From NCBI RefSeq assembly GCF_007655135.1, contig NC_045129.1, forward strand, positions 29,513,122 to 29,577,121: a stretch of DNA of 64,000 nt. The letters are read 5' to 3'. Each line of letters opens with the position of its first letter. The stretch's first letter is position 1. Source of the DNA: Punica granatum (lineage: Eukaryota > Streptophyta > Magnoliopsida > Myrtales > Lythraceae). Below, in pieces: positions 11,979-22,733 of this stretch. The notes beneath the pieces are model-generated. The model had not been told where the DNA came from, searched no databases, and saw nothing but the letters and a program-made list of their open reading frames with translations. A program made the translations under genes and the position numbers.

Positions 11979-13709
11979 TGGAGCAGGAGGATTACGAATG
12001 CCCAACTTGGAGAGAATGAAGCAGAAGCGGTCACGACCCAATGCCTTTGTGAAGATATCTGCTAATTGAAGCCTTGTGGGCAAGTAATTGGTAGCCACGA
12101 CACCTAACTTGAGATGTTCAAGAACGAAATGGCAGTCGATCTCAATATGTTTCGTTCGCTCGTGAAAAACGGGGTTAGCTACAATGTGTAACACAGCTTG
12201 ATTGTAACAGAATAATTGAGTCGATGCAGTCATATGTACCCCAAGAGAAGAAAGAAGACTCCGCAGCCAAATGACCTCACTAACTGTTGCCGCCATTGCT
12301 CGATATTCCGCTTCAGCGGATGAACGGGAGACTGTTGTCTGTTTCTTCGTCTTCCATGAAATTGGACAGCCTCCAAGCATAATGAAATAGCCCGTAACAG
12401 ACCGACGGGTCAAAGGACAACTTGCCCAATCCGAATCGCAAAAGGCTTCCAGCTGGAGAGAAGTGGGCCGTAGAAAAATTCCCTGACCGGGAGATTGCTT
12501 CAAATATCGAAGAACTCTCATGGCTGCATCCCAATGGTCTTGGCGTGGCTCTTGCATAAATTGTGCCAGAATATGGAGAGAGTAACTGATTTCTGGCCTG
12601 GTGATAGTCAGATAAATAAGTCTCCCAATCAGACGTCTGTATTTGGCAGGATCCGACAATAAGTCACTAGAGCTTGTGGACAGCCGATGATGTTGTTCCA
12701 TGGGAAAAAATGATGGTCGGGATGCCAACATACCGCATTCAGTCAGGATGTCGAGAACATACTTTCGCTGACTTAGGAAAAGTCCAGAGTTCATTCTGGT
12801 GACTTCAATGCCAAGGAAGTACTTTAGGGTTCCTAAGTCCTTTATACGGAAGCACTTATCCAGATAACCCTTAAAAGAGTCACAGTGGCTAAGACTATTA
12901 CCCACTATGATTAAATCATCAACGTAAACCAATACGCCAAGAAATACGTCACTTCGAGTGAAAGTGAAAAGGGAATGATCTGCACCTAATTGGATAAACC
13001 CATATTGCCGAAGAGCATCAGCGAACTTCGAGAACCAATTCCTCGATGCTTGGCGTAGTCCATATAGAGACTTGCGCAACCTGCACACATTCCCATTCCC
13101 CGAAGTAGAGAAACCCGGAGGGAGTTCCATATAGACTTCCTCATTTAAATCCCCGTGCAAAAAAGCGTTATTGACGTCCATTTGATGGATCTGCCACTTC
13201 TTAGCTACTGCAACTGTCAATAAACATCGCACAGTTACCAATTTGGCTATTGGCGCAAAAGTCTCGTGATAGTCTATTCCCTCCACCTGCGTGAAGCCCT
13301 TCGCAACTAGTCGCGCCTTATAACGTTTGACACTTCCGTCGGCCTTGCGCTTTACCTTATATACCCACTTGCATCCGATGGGACGTTTACCGGGGGGGAG
13401 CCGCTCAATTGTCCAAGTGTTATTCAACTCAAGAGAGTGAATTTCTTCCGCCATCGCCGTTCTCCATCTCTGATCTTGTACGGCCTCTCGATAAGATGTG
13501 GGCTCGCTGTCAGAGTCAATAGCAACTAGAAATACTCTGTGATGTTTAGAGATACTCGAATAATCGATAAATCTCTCAATAGGATAGGACATACCTAAGG
13601 ATTGCGAGACCGTGGATGGACTAGGGGAGGGGGTCTCGTGGCGAGTAGTGTGGACAATGAAGTCTTTCAAGTGCTTAGGAAGACTGGGAACTCGTTCTGA
13701 TCGTCGCAA
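11973..13709 (-). CDS. Copia pol C-terminal part: reverse transcriptase and RNase H (open, 578 codons)
   Basis: This copies element RNA into DNA. Reverse transcriptase motifs include NNTWTIERLPPGKRPIGCKWVY, CKWVYKVKRKADGSVKRYKARLVAKGF (around residues 95-140), QMDVNNAFLHGDLNEEVYME, and catalytic YVDDLIIVG near residue 270. RNase H motifs follow: FCDSDWASC, KKQTTVSRSSAEAEYRAMA, TKHIEIDCHFV and LADIFTKAL near the C-terminus. The frame is fully open over 1.7 kb, although the same frame upstream is broken by stops, so a full polyprotein cannot be made. The motif style resembles the Ale/Retrofit group, which is only a guess. Confidence 0.88.
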   Translation of the reverse strand: MRRSERVPSLPKHLKDFIVHTTRHETPSPSPSTVSQSLGMSYPIERFIDYSSISKHHRVFLVAIDSDSEPTSYREAVQDQRWRTAMAEEIHSLELNNTWTIERLPPGKRPIGCKWVYKVKRKADGSVKRYKARLVAKGFTQVEGIDYHETFAPIAKLVTVRCLLTVAVAKKWQIHQMDVNNAFLHGDLNEEVYMELPPGFSTSGNGNVCRLRKSLYGLRQASRNWFSKFADALRQYGFIQLGADHSLFTFTRSDVFLGVLVYVDDLIIVGNSLSHCDSFKGYLDKCFRIKDLGTLKYFLGIEVTRMNSGLFLSQRKYVLDILTECGMLASRPSFFPMEQHHRLSTSSSDLLSDPAKYRRLIGRLIYLTITRPEISYSLHILAQFMQEPRQDHWDAAMRVLRYLKQSPGQGIFLRPTSLQLEAFCDSDWASCPLTRRSVTGYFIMLGGCPISWKTKKQTTVSRSSAEAEYRAMAATVSEVIWLRSLLSSLGVHMTASTQLFCYNQAVLHIVANPVFHERTKHIEIDCHFVLEHLKLGVVATNYLPTRLQLADIFTKALGRDRFCFILSKLGIRNPPAPT

Positions 13710-15600
13710 AACAACTTATGTTGAGGCATTCCCCATATTCTCATTGGTTTCAGCATCATTCGGAGACAAATCCGGAGGATCTGAATTAGAAATTTCAGCC
13801 AATTTTCCAAGATCATTTAGGTCACCTTCCTTTCCCATTTCAATTTTCTCAGGCCTGCTCCCCCTTTTCCCTGAATTCTGGCCCACTTGTTTCTCCATTT
13901 GGACATCTCCAATAGCCCGTAGACTTGGCCCAGGCCTGCTACTGCAATTGGGCCCTTCTCCATCCGTTGGGCTTGTCCCCTGCTGCTTTGGTCCATATCC
14001 TGTTGGACCACGATCATTTCTTTTGGGCCGACTTATTTTGGGCTCATAATCAGCCCAATTGTCCAGACTGCTTTCTGCTGATGACCCGTCCACAAATAAA
14101 GGACTTCCTTTCTTCGACTAACTTCGTCCTTCATTCTCTTCCGCAAAAGGAAAAATTGTTTCGCAAAATCTAACATCTCTTGACACGAACATTTGCCTGC
14201 TCTTCAAATCATAAAGTCTCCAACCCTTCTTTCCATGGGGATAGCCAATAAAAATGCATTTCCGTGACCTTGGTTCGAATTTATCCTTGATCCGGGAATG
14301 AGCATAACATAACGACCCAAAGACTCGCAAATTTGAGTAATTAGGTGGCTTGCCGAAAAGTACCTCATGTGGACTTTTGTTGTCGAGCAGAGGCGTCGGT
14401 GTGACATTTATCAAATGGACCGCCGTCGAGACACACTCCCCCCAAAACCGTGTTGGTAATGAAGCCTGAAACATTAATGCTCGAGCAACATTAAGAATAT
14501 GTCGATGCTTCTCTCAACCTGGCCATTCTGTTGTGGTGTATCCGTACAGGATGTATGGTGTATAACTCCATGTGAAGAGAAAAAATGTTGTCGCTCCCTC
14601 GACAAAAATTCCATCCCATTATCACTTCTTAGGACTTTAATCGTGCGATAAAATTGATTCTTAATCATGTTATAGAAATCAACGATAAACCGCCGAGCTT
14701 CAGATTTTTCTCGCAGCAAATATAACCACACACCTCGACTAAAATCGTCAACGATAGTCAGGAAATAATTAGCCCCACAACTAGCTTTAACTTTATACGG
14801 CCCCCACAAGTCGCAATGAATTAACTGGAATGGATACTCAGCTTTATTCTTACTCAAATAAAATTGTGAGCGTGTTTGCTTCGCTCTCGGGCATACATCA
14901 CACTCCTTATTACTTCTATCTTCAAAAGTCATATCAATACCGTTTAATTTTATTGTGCGGGACGGATGACCAAGTCTCTGATGCCAGATGTCCGAGGATC
15001 CCTCCAAAACTGCCTGACATGTTTGCGCTGCGATGGCCACTCGCCTTAAATAATAGACCCCCCCTCGAAGTTCACCCACTCCAAGCGTCTTCCTCGAGGT
15101 ACGGTCCTGAATTACACATAAATTGGAGCAGAAAGTCACATAGCAATTCATCTCATCCGATAATTGGGCAATGGAAATAAGATTGCAATTGAAAGTGGGC
15201 ACGTAAAGCACATTAGTGATCTCAATAGAATTTGCAATCGTCACTCTTCCTATTCGAGTGGCTTGTATCACGCCCCCATTAGGTATATAAACCGGTGCAC
15301 TTTCCTTAATCGGAAATGATGTCGAGAAATTCTCAAGGCACCCTATCATGTGCCTCGATGCTCCTGTGTCCAAAATCCATTCATTGTGCAAAATGGCAAA
15401 ATTAAATTCATTATCAACTAGCCGATTAGGATCCGTGGCATCGGGTGCAAGGATGGTCAATAATTTCTGAAACTGTTCATCGGGAAGGGCCTCTAATTGT
15501 TTGTCCCGTGACTTGTTCTGCTGCCCGGCTTGTACCACGTTTGCCCGATCTGGGCCTCGTTGGTATTAGGCTTTTCCTCGCGGCCCACCGAACTATCTCG
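13710..15600 (-). pseudogene. Copia pol N-terminal part: protease and integrase, broken
   Basis: On the minus strand, the 14474-15538 frame holds the aspartic protease motif ILDTGASRHM, the gag-pre-integrase zinc region with WHQRLGHPS and CDVCPRAKQ, and integrase catalytic-core segments including DDFSRGVWL and RSDNGMEF. The frame then shifts at about 14474 and continues as the integrase C-terminal region (14118-14474, with KCIFIGYPHGKKGWRLYD) and a Ser/Pro-rich linker (13716-14093). Stops separate these pieces. The linker contributes no catalytic motif. Confidence 0.85.
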
Positions 15601-15601
15601 A

Positions 15602-16570
15602 CTATCCTGGTCCAGTTCCTCTCCCTGCAATGGGCTTGGACTTTGAATGCCAAGATGGATACCCAATCAAGGCCCAACATGAATTCTTGAAATGGCCCAA
15701 CTTCCCACAGTTTGTACAAGTGGGCCTCTTGTCCATCTTCTCCATTGCAGTCGGCATCTCTAGATTGCCGAACAGGGGTTTATTTCGTTCCCCTGTTTCC
15801 CCTTTTGCGAAGAACACCGCTGCTTCAGGGACGGAGTCGCGAGCCCGTGTGACCACCTTCTGCCGTTCCTCGTTGGCGACCAAGTTGTAGACTTTGTTCA
15901 AGCTCGGCATTGGCTCGATACTAAGGATTGTGCTCCGGATCGTGTTGAATTCACTGGTTAGTCCCATAAGGAACTGATACGATTTCTCCATCTCCCGCTG
16001 TCCCGTGATCATCGCTCTTGCTTCGCAACTACAACTGGGATGTTCGAGGTAAAATTCCAACTCGTCCCATAGCAGCTTCAGCTTCCCGTAATAGTCTCGA
16101 ACGCTTAATCCTTCATGTTTCAAGAGAACAATTTCAGTTTTAATTTGAAAAACCCTCGTTTGATTACCCTCGGAGTATCTCTCCTTGAGGTCGTTCCAGA
16201 GGCCTTTTGCGTCCACAGCGTACACAACTGTAGCCTGGAGGTGTTCTTCCATGGTGTTGAATATCCATGCTATCAGTGTGGAGTTGCATCTCTCCCACCG
16301 TTCTCTCAAAAATTCACCTTATCCCGGTTTCTCGAGAGAGTCATCAATAAACGGCAACTTGTTCCTTGCCCGGAGAGCGATTAACATGGCCCGTGACCAT
16401 GTCAGGTAATTGTCTCCGTTGAGTTTACATGCAATAATTTGCATACCCGTGTTATCTGCCGATATGAGTCGATAAACTGGGGGGGATCTCCATTCCTCTT
16501 CTTGAGCTATCCTCTGCCTGCTTTCCCTTTGATGAGCTAGTCCCTTCTCTCGGGCTCCTCTCATCCTCAC
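15602..16570 (-). pseudogene. Copia gag, broken by an in-frame stop
   Basis: Gag forms the virus-like particle. The N-terminal part (16319-16570) contains CKLNGDNYLTWSRAML, typical of copia gag. A TAA then interrupts the frame at 16319-16321, and the same frame continues to 15602 with the retrotransposon gag region and a zinc knuckle CTNCGKLGHFKNSCW near the C-terminus. Further stops lie between 15539 and 15601, where gag should read into protease. Confidence 0.85.
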
Positions 16571-16615
16571 TCACATCTGACATCGGGAAAATTTCAATTG
16601 GTCTAGAATCGTAAG

Positions 16616-16628
16616 TGCTCTGATACCA
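16616..16628 (-). promoter_or_regulatory. Copia primer-binding site (initiator tRNA-Met)
   Basis: On the minus strand the sequence directly after the 5' LTR is TGGTATCAGAGC, the classic complement of plant initiator tRNA-Met. Confidence 0.92.
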
Positions 16629-16819
16629 TGTGAAGTTTGGATCAATCCAACTTGTTTTCCATTATGTCGAAGAACAGATAAATAGTCTGTCCGGTATTAC
16701 AAAGAAGAGGAAACCGAAAATTATTCTAGGCTAATATCTAGTATTGCCAAATACATCAATTAGCAAATATAGCAAATATAAATATTCCTATTATACAAAT
16801 ATACAATTCAGAGTGTCCA
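16629..16819 (-). repeat. Copia 5' LTR
   Basis: This is the promoter-side LTR for the minus-strand element, 191 bp. It differs from the other LTR at about five positions, including TG versus AA in the CATGTATAC/CAAATATAC segment. Confidence 0.9.
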
Positions 16820-16824
16820 TAATA

Positions 16825-17520
16825 AATATCACTGATAAGACCAATTTCTCCTTATATGCAGCCATTACGTTCTATCAACTGTGGATCTCACGAAATGATG
16901 TCTTGCATGCAGGAAAACTAGGTGACCTCGGCGAAACCATCAAAAGAATCAAAACTTGCTTCGTGGAGCACAACAGAAGGGGACGCAACTCAGAGATGCA
17001 AGAAGGAAGCCCATCCATATCTGCACTGCAACTCGAATCAGCTCAAGAACCCACAAGACCTGATTGGACCATCATCAGCACGGATGCGTCTTGGAACAGT
17101 TGCAGATCATGCCTGTCAGGTGTCCTACAACACCTAAACAGTCCCCCAATCCTTTCTTGGCTCCAGATTTCACAGGAGGACAAGCCACTCCAGGCGGAGG
17201 CCCATGCAGCACTCATTGCTCTTACAATAGTGGCAGATAGAGAATCTTCAAAGATTTGGCTCCGTTGTGACGCCCTGTCACTAGTCGATGCAATTTTGTA
17301 CCCACATAACTTTCCGTGGGAAATTAGAAGCTTAGTCTCGGATATTACCTTTACTCTCAGTCGTTTTCCAGTTTGGATTTGTTCTTGGATTCCTAGGTCA
17401 GATAATTCCCTTGCCCATGATCTTGCCCATTTTGGTGCAAAATCAAATTTTACCTCGCTATGTATCTTTCAAGGGTATCCGAACCTGAAATTTGATGTAG
17501 ACGGCTCAAATCTTTCTTAA
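16825..17520 (+). pseudogene. LINE ORF2, 3' portion: RNase H domain
   Basis: This is the continuation of LINE ORF2 after the copia insertion. It starts with the region around FYQLWISRNDVLHAG and then carries an RNase H fold with STDASWN, LQAEAHAALIAL, RCDALSLVDAI and the C-terminal HDLAHFGAK. A one-frame open stretch reaches a TAA at 17518-17520, followed within about 20 bases by the A-tail. Part of the N-terminal translation at 16744-16824 is copia LTR, not LINE. Confidence 0.85.
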
Positions 17521-17547
17521 TACATTACTTTATTTAGCGGAAAAAAA

Positions 17548-17563
17548 AACCCGAGCTTCAACT
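17548..17563 (+). repeat. LINE target-site duplication, 3' copy
   Basis: Exact match to 6153-6168, directly after the A-tail. Confidence 0.93.
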
Positions 17564-17611
17564 GGAAGATGTTGTAGTCCCCAAAGTTTCATGAAAAATA
17601 CAAAATCCAAT

Positions 17612-17945
17612 TGTAGAAAAATTTGAACTAATGCCTTCCCTGGTTTTAGGCAGAGCGGTGACCCGTGCCCGCTTTGTAAAATGGACTCCGATAACTATGC
17701 TCATATTTACAAAAGTTACATTTTTCATCGTGCAGCATGGAAGGAATCATTATGGTGCTTAACAGCATGACAAGATTCATGTTTCTTCCCTAGTTGATAT
17801 TGCCACCTTTATTCTTTACCCCTCGAATATGCTCGTCTTAATGATGTGGCTGCTTTCTCTCTATTTGGCTCTGTTGTCCTATACATTTTATGGAATCTAA
17901 GGAATGATTGCTTATTTGCTGGGAACCTAGCTGATCTTTCACAAA
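17612..17945 (+). mobile_element. Older LINE fragment (zf-RVT region)
   Basis: Segments here parallel the zf-RVT region of the neighbouring LINE: 'aatgccttccctggtttt' with a following Cys pair (DPCPLCKMDSDN), then FHRAAWKESLW, and a stretch reading LYILWNLRNDCLFAGNLADL that aligns with FYQLWISRNDVLHAGKLGDL in the intact copy. It is clearly diverged, so it is a different and older insertion of a related family. It abuts the start of response-regulator repeat copy 2. Confidence 0.7.
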
Positions 17946-19720
17946 ACCTTCATATTTAGGTACTATTATGTCATTACATTTTCGTTTGTTTAATGTTATT
18001 TACTAATATATACCATTCCATGCTTATCAATAGTAAATCGCTTTTTGGTACTATTACACATAATAGAAAATTTATTTTCCAGAAGTCTTACATTATACAT
18101 GTGAATCTCATCTAGATTATAATATTAGTAGCAACTTTCAAGCAAACATCCTTGTAGAGGTTTCTGCATTTTGCTTTTAAAAAACCCATAAACTAGTTAC
18201 AATCATCTCAATTTTATCCATTCATTTTTCTTTTCATTTCATGAATTTCAGACACTACCTTGTAAAATGAATATCCCAAATTTATGTTCCTCTTGAACAC
18301 AACACAAACTTCTCACAGAGAAGGGGAGTTTGGAGTAGTGGCATCAGCCTCAACCTAGGATAAAGAGTTCTAAAGTTTGATTCTCAATGTGGCAGTCTTC
18401 ATACCCTTTATTTCTTCTTCCTCTATCCTCTTTTAGGCATAAAGGCCTCATTTGTAAATAGTCTTGCATGGAAAACTTTTTCTTCATTCTTCATTATCTC
18501 GCACGTTAATGTTTGAGTATTAAATTTATTTTTACACTTTGTACTATAATTACATCATCTGTTTTTCCTATATTGAAATTATAGGGTTTCAATTTTATTG
18601 AATCATCGACATATTGGAATACAATATCTACAATAGGTATTATTAATGTCTATTATTCTTGAAGTTCTACTAAATTTGTATAAGAAAAATATCCTATAAA
18701 TGATTATGATTTTCTCAACAAAATATAGTTAGCTTGTTGATGTATTAAAACGTGATATCCTCTAAGGGTAGTTTGTTACTTACAAGAGAGAAACAAGCAT
18801 CAAAAAATCGCGCCTCACTAAACTAACTTTTACTAGTACCTCAAGGAACAACATACCAAAGAATTTTAAAGTGATGGAGGGATGCAAAAGCTTGACTATT
18901 GAGAAAAAGCTTAATGAGTTGATCGTGGATGATGCTTCTGGTATTAGGATAATGCATAATGCCATGCTCAAAACTTTTGGTTCTAATGTGGAAACTCAAG
19001 TGGCTGAGAATGGAAATGTCTCGTTTGACCTTTGCAACTCTGGAAAGTATTTTAACATCATTTTTGAAAACAAACATATGCCAATTATGGACGTTGTTCT
19101 TGTAATCGATCTTTTTTTCTTTTTTCCTTTTTTTCTTATATTATTACATGGGAAAAATGATATTTTTATTAAGTATATAAGTGTTTTTCCTTACATAAAT
19201 ATGGATAAAGCTTAACTGGACTTACTTGACAACGATATTTTTACTTTACTGAAATTTTTATTATGATTTTTAATGGTTTGGTTGTGCGATAAATCTTTCA
19301 TGTAGGTAACAAGGAAGCTGCGAGAGATGGGAGTTGCTAGCGTGATTGTGCGAGTAACCTCATTCGATACAGATTACGGAGTGAAACTTTCGTGGAGGCT
19401 GGGATAAACGAATGCTTTAAGAAGCCATTAACTTGAGAAAAGATCAAGTTTGTGTTTGAGAAGTTATAAAAAGATGGCTCAACTAATCTTTACTTGATGT
19501 GCACATTGTTCCTTGAGATTATGCACTTACAGCCATGCAAATAAACAATTTAGCTCGACCTAAAACAAATAAAGCGCTTATTTACCTTTTTATGATCTTG
19601 TGTTCATACTTCAAGGGACTTATCTTTTGCTATTTGCCTCAAGAAGATCTTTTTTCTTGGGTTTTTTAAGTCACTAGAAATATCAATAAAAGAAAATTAG
19701 GAAATATTAAAGGATGTTAT
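17945..19720 (+). repeat. Segmental repeat unit, copy 2 (left part)
   Basis: This aligns with about 2680-4290 of copy 1, including the upstream region, both exons and the 3' flank ('aataaagcgcttatttacc'). The unit stops at 19720, where the TRIM-like array starts, and resumes at 27746. Confidence 0.82.
18874..19407 (+). pseudogene. Type-C response regulator copy 2, degenerate
   Basis: Exon 1 (18874-19101) has the same length as in copy 1 and encodes 76 codons with 17 amino-acid differences. The phospho-acceptor segment reads FENKHMP, so the aspartate that would be phosphorylated is Asn and the residue before it is Glu. The acidic pair VDDAS is retained. The donor at 19102 and acceptor ending 19305 remain usable. 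In exon 2 a one-base deletion (the Pro codon after VK in copy 1) shifts the frame and gives a stop at 19405-19407; a later TGA (in 'acttgagaaaag') would also stop the original frame. The product would lack the conserved Lys. I read this as a decaying pseudogene. Confidence 0.85.
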
Positions 19721-19792
19721 TGAGAGTTGAATCCCACAAGGAAAAATAAAACAAAAAACCATCGCTTCATATGAAATAGTAAAAATTTTACT

Positions 19793-19806
19793 TAGTATTA
19801 GAGCAG
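19793..19806 (+). promoter_or_regulatory. Degenerate tRNA-Met primer site, TRIM-like unit 1
   Basis: 'tagtattagagcagg' differs by a few bases from TGGTATCAGAGC plus the usual AGG continuation. Confidence 0.45.
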
Positions 19807-20273
19807 GTTTCATGTCCATGCGTCTATGTGGACTCACACCACATCAAGTCTAATATCTCTTTGCCAAGGCAACCAAAGTGCGCCTGTATTGGCCCAAGTT
19901 CGAAACTTGTGGTTTCTTTGAGTCCGAGTATGGACAGAAAAGCCCCCATCGTAGTCAGTTGTCCCCCCTTTTTGTCCAAGTGTGTAAGAGGACTGCCACC
20001 TTGTGCTTATGTCCCAAGCACGGAAGTGCCGCCCCTGCCTATACTCAGTTCTTGAGGGCGGCAATTCAAGTCCACGTGACACGTATTATGTGAAGTATCA
20101 AAGCCACACGTTTCCACATGAAGATGGCTATTAAGAGTTAAGGAATTAAGAATCCTAGATCTAAAAAGTAAATAAAGGAACGATGTGTTTATAAGATGTT
20201 AGGTATTACAATCTATAAACTTGAGCTTTTGTGGATTAATGTAATCGCTTATAGGCTTGGTTGATCTTTTACA

Positions 20274-20286
20274 TGATATCATAGTA
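20274..20286 (+). promoter_or_regulatory. Degenerate tRNA-Met primer site, TRIM-like unit 2
   Basis: 'tgatatcatagtagg' directly follows a block ending TTTTACA, as expected for a primer site after an LTR. Confidence 0.45.
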
Positions 20287-20368
20287 GGTTACACTTATGC
20301 TTGCACCTATGGGCTCACACCACACTAATATCCAGGCTATTACCAAGGTAAGCAGAAGTGCACCTCTT

Positions 20369-21100
20369 GATGCAAACCTCACAAAGGATTGTGAAACTCG
20401 ACGAACAACTTGGATTGATTCCCAAATCGTCAAATACAAATGTAGATAAAGAGAATTATTGACCCGTTGTTTATAGAGAAATAAGAACCAATAATATCAA
20501 AGAAAGATTGTTGATCTGTTGTTTATGAAGAAACAATAACCAATAATAGCAAATTGTCCCGAACCTCACAAGTTATCACACTTAATCGTTTGAAGGAGTT
20601 AAATGAAGAACAAAGGAGAAAACCTCATCAAAATAGTCTAACATCTGATCAGCTACTCTGCCTCCTTTATATAAGCCTAGGAGAAATTGGAAAGTAATAA
20701 ACTTAGCAACTAGAATAACCTTAGTTTCCGAAGGCCGAAAATAACAAAGGGAATTAAATAAATGCCACATAGAATAGTTGGCTTTCTTTTTATTCTATAT
20801 TCAGCACATCTCCACTTTTCTTATGCGTTTACTCCAAATTTGGGTGGGCTATCGACTATTTTATGGCAAGTCAATGGAATAAAGCCATTTGGAGGCCAAA
20901 TTGAATTAGACTCCTCTTGGCCCAAAAAGCCCATTATTAAGCTCTCCATAGCTTGTTGGATTTGTATTATCTTGGCTCGTGTGATTGGCCCACTCGGAAC
21001 ATGCAAGCCTCTAAGATCTTGTGCTTAAGCTCCCTCTTCACGAATCCAACTTCCAAGCTCATGTGTATCAGCCTCATTATCATGCCCGCGATCCTCATCA
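20369..21100 (-). repeat. Gypsy 3' LTR (732 bp)
   Basis: Begins TGATGCAAACC and ends CCTCATCA on the plus strand. The LTR pair is visibly diverged, with many substitutions and small indels, so the element is older than the copia element. A TATA-like TTATATAA is at about 20668-20675. Confidence 0.92.
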
Positions 21101-21114
21101 TTCCCCCTCTCCTC
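21101..21114 (-). promoter_or_regulatory. Gypsy polypurine tract
   Basis: On the minus strand this is GAGGAGAGGGGGAA, immediately 5' of the 3' LTR. Confidence 0.8.
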
Positions 21115-21754
21115 AAAAGGATTCTTCCTCGAAGCGAGACCTACATCAATCGGAGAAAGATCAGAAACATTAAAAGTTGGGCTACCATTATACTCACTTG
21201 GTAAATCTAGTTTGTAAGCATTATCATTAATTTTGGCTATGACTTGGAATGATCCAATTCCTCGTGGACTCAATTTGGATTTCCGTTAGTTTGAAAATCT
21301 TTCATTCCTCATATGACCCCACACCCAATCTCCTGGTTCAAAAGTCACTTTCTTTCGTCCCTTGTACATTCAACATATTGCTTGTTCTTCTTCCCTCGCC
21401 TCTTCATGAATCTTCTTCACCATATCTGCTTTTTTCTTTCCTTCAAGACTAGAAATCTCATTCATAGGCAAAAAGATTAGATCCAAAGGTGTTAATGGAT
21501 TAAAACCATACACAATCTGAAATGGTGAGAAGTTAGTAGAAGAATGTACTGTACGATTATAAGCAAACTCAATAAACGGTATGCAATCTTCCTAATACTT
21601 CAAATTCCTTTTTATAAAAATACGAAGAAGAGTGGACAACATCCTATTAACCATATCGATTTGCCCATCTGTTTGGGGATGACAAGTAGTAGAAAATAAT
21701 AATTTAGCTCCTAACTTTCCCCATAAGACGAGCAAAAAATGACTCAAGAACTTA

Positions 21755-21924
21755 GGCTGCGTTTGGATTGAGAGTTTGATTTTAGAATCATGATTTTGAT
21801 TTTAACTCTATCGACTACACAACAAAAACACATGTTTCCAGAGTCAAATTTATAATACCATCTCATTTGTCCTTTTTCCATAATCAAAATCAAAGTTACT
21901 TTAACTCTGAAACCAAATGCACTC
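21755..21924. mobile_element. 170-bp MITE with TTA target duplication (PIF/Harbinger, Tourist-like)
   Basis: The left terminus GGCTGCGTTTGGATTGAGAG pairs with the reverse complement of the right terminus (GAGTGCATTTGGTTTCAGAG). TTA flanks both sides (21752-21754 and 21925-21927). A 3-bp TTA duplication with GG-type ends is characteristic of Tourist-like MITEs. It interrupts the integrase coding sequence just after VSDRDA, so it arrived after the gypsy element. Confidence 0.82.
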
Positions 21925-22733
21925 TTAGCATCCCGATCACTAACTATGCTCTTAGGTATCCCATGCAATCGCACTACCTCCCTAAAGAACAAATAAGCAA
22001 CATGTGTGTCATCATCAGTTTTGCAACATGAAAATAAAATGAGCTATCTTAGAAGATCGATCCACAACCACGAAAATAGAATCTCGACCTTTACTAGACC
22101 TACGCAATCATAGGATAAAATCCATGGATATATCAGTCAATGGCTCATTAAGAACTGGTAAAGGCATGTATATTCCATGGGGTTTGACTGTAGATTTCGC
22201 CTTCTCACAAGTAACACATTTAGAACAAATTCTCTCCACATCTCTCTTCATACGCCGCCAAAAGAAATTTTCTCTCAAAATATCCAAAGTCTTAGTTACC
22301 CCGAAATGACCCATAAAACCATCCCATACGACTCAAGCACAAGTAATTAAGGCATGGAAGAATTATGAATGCACAGTTTATTCTCCCTAAATAAGAATTC
22401 ATCATGCTTATAGAACTTACCAAATGCACCATTTTCACATACGCTATAAATAGCGCCAAAGTTAGAACCTTGTATGTACAACTCCTTAAGATACTCAAAC
22501 CCAAGAAATTTAGCATTTAGAGTAGAGATAAGTACAAAACTCTGTGATAATGCATCAATTATCACTTTTTCCTTTCCTTGCTTGTACTGAATCACGTATG
22601 GAAATATCTATATGAATTTGACCCACTTGGCATGTCTTCGATTCAATTTGTTTTGCCCTTTCAAATGCTTCAACGATTCGTGGTCCGTGTGTAGGACAAA
22701 TTCCTTCGACTACAAGTAGTGCTGCCACGTCTT

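Larger units (their letters stand above)
11770..16819 (-). mobile_element. Ty1/copia LTR retrotransposon, 5.05 kb, inserted in LINE ORF2
   Basis: Two 191-bp LTRs (11770-11960 and 16629-16819) flank a minus-strand gag-pol. The PBS next to the right LTR matches initiator tRNA-Met, and a G-rich polypurine tract lies next to the left LTR. The domain order protease, integrase, reverse transcriptase, RNase H is copia-type. I count about 5 differences between LTRs (about 2.6%), so the insertion is fairly young. I could not find a clear 5-bp target-site duplication (left flank TGCTA, right flank TAATA). It splits the zf-RVT and RNase H parts of the LINE, so it is younger than the LINE. Confidence 0.94.
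6169..17547 (+). mobile_element. L1-type LINE (non-LTR retrotransposon), interrupted by a copia element
   Basis: About 6.3 kb of LINE sequence remains once the copia insertion (11770-16819) is removed. Order: 5' UTR (6169-6518), ORF1 with a nucleic-acid-binding region and zinc knuckle, ORF2 with an apurinic-like endonuclease, reverse transcriptase, zf-RVT zinc-binding region and RNase H, then a short A-tail of about 7 to 9 bases abutting the 3' target-site duplication. The perfect 16-bp duplication gives exact ends and indicates a full-length insertion. Multiple stops and frameshifts in both ORFs show it is dead. Confidence 0.93.
21025..22595 (-). pseudogene. Gypsy integrase, broken and interrupted by a MITE
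   Basis: Integrase inserts the DNA copy. Visible on the minus strand: the zinc-binding region with GHFGVTKTL and CSKCVTCEKAKS (22108-22314), DISMDFIL of the catalytic core, VSDRDA (near 21935) and, beyond the 170-bp MITE, the remainder of the core with several stops. The C-terminal region (21025-21273) reads SPRGIGSFQVI then YKLDLPSEYNGSPTFNVSDLSP, typical of the beta-barrel end of Ty3 integrases, and finishes 76 bases inside the LTR. Confidence 0.85.

Noticed and set aside
13612..14049. Plus-strand 145-aa ORF within the copia element
   Set aside because: It is antisense to the copia pol linker and RT start; no independent support.
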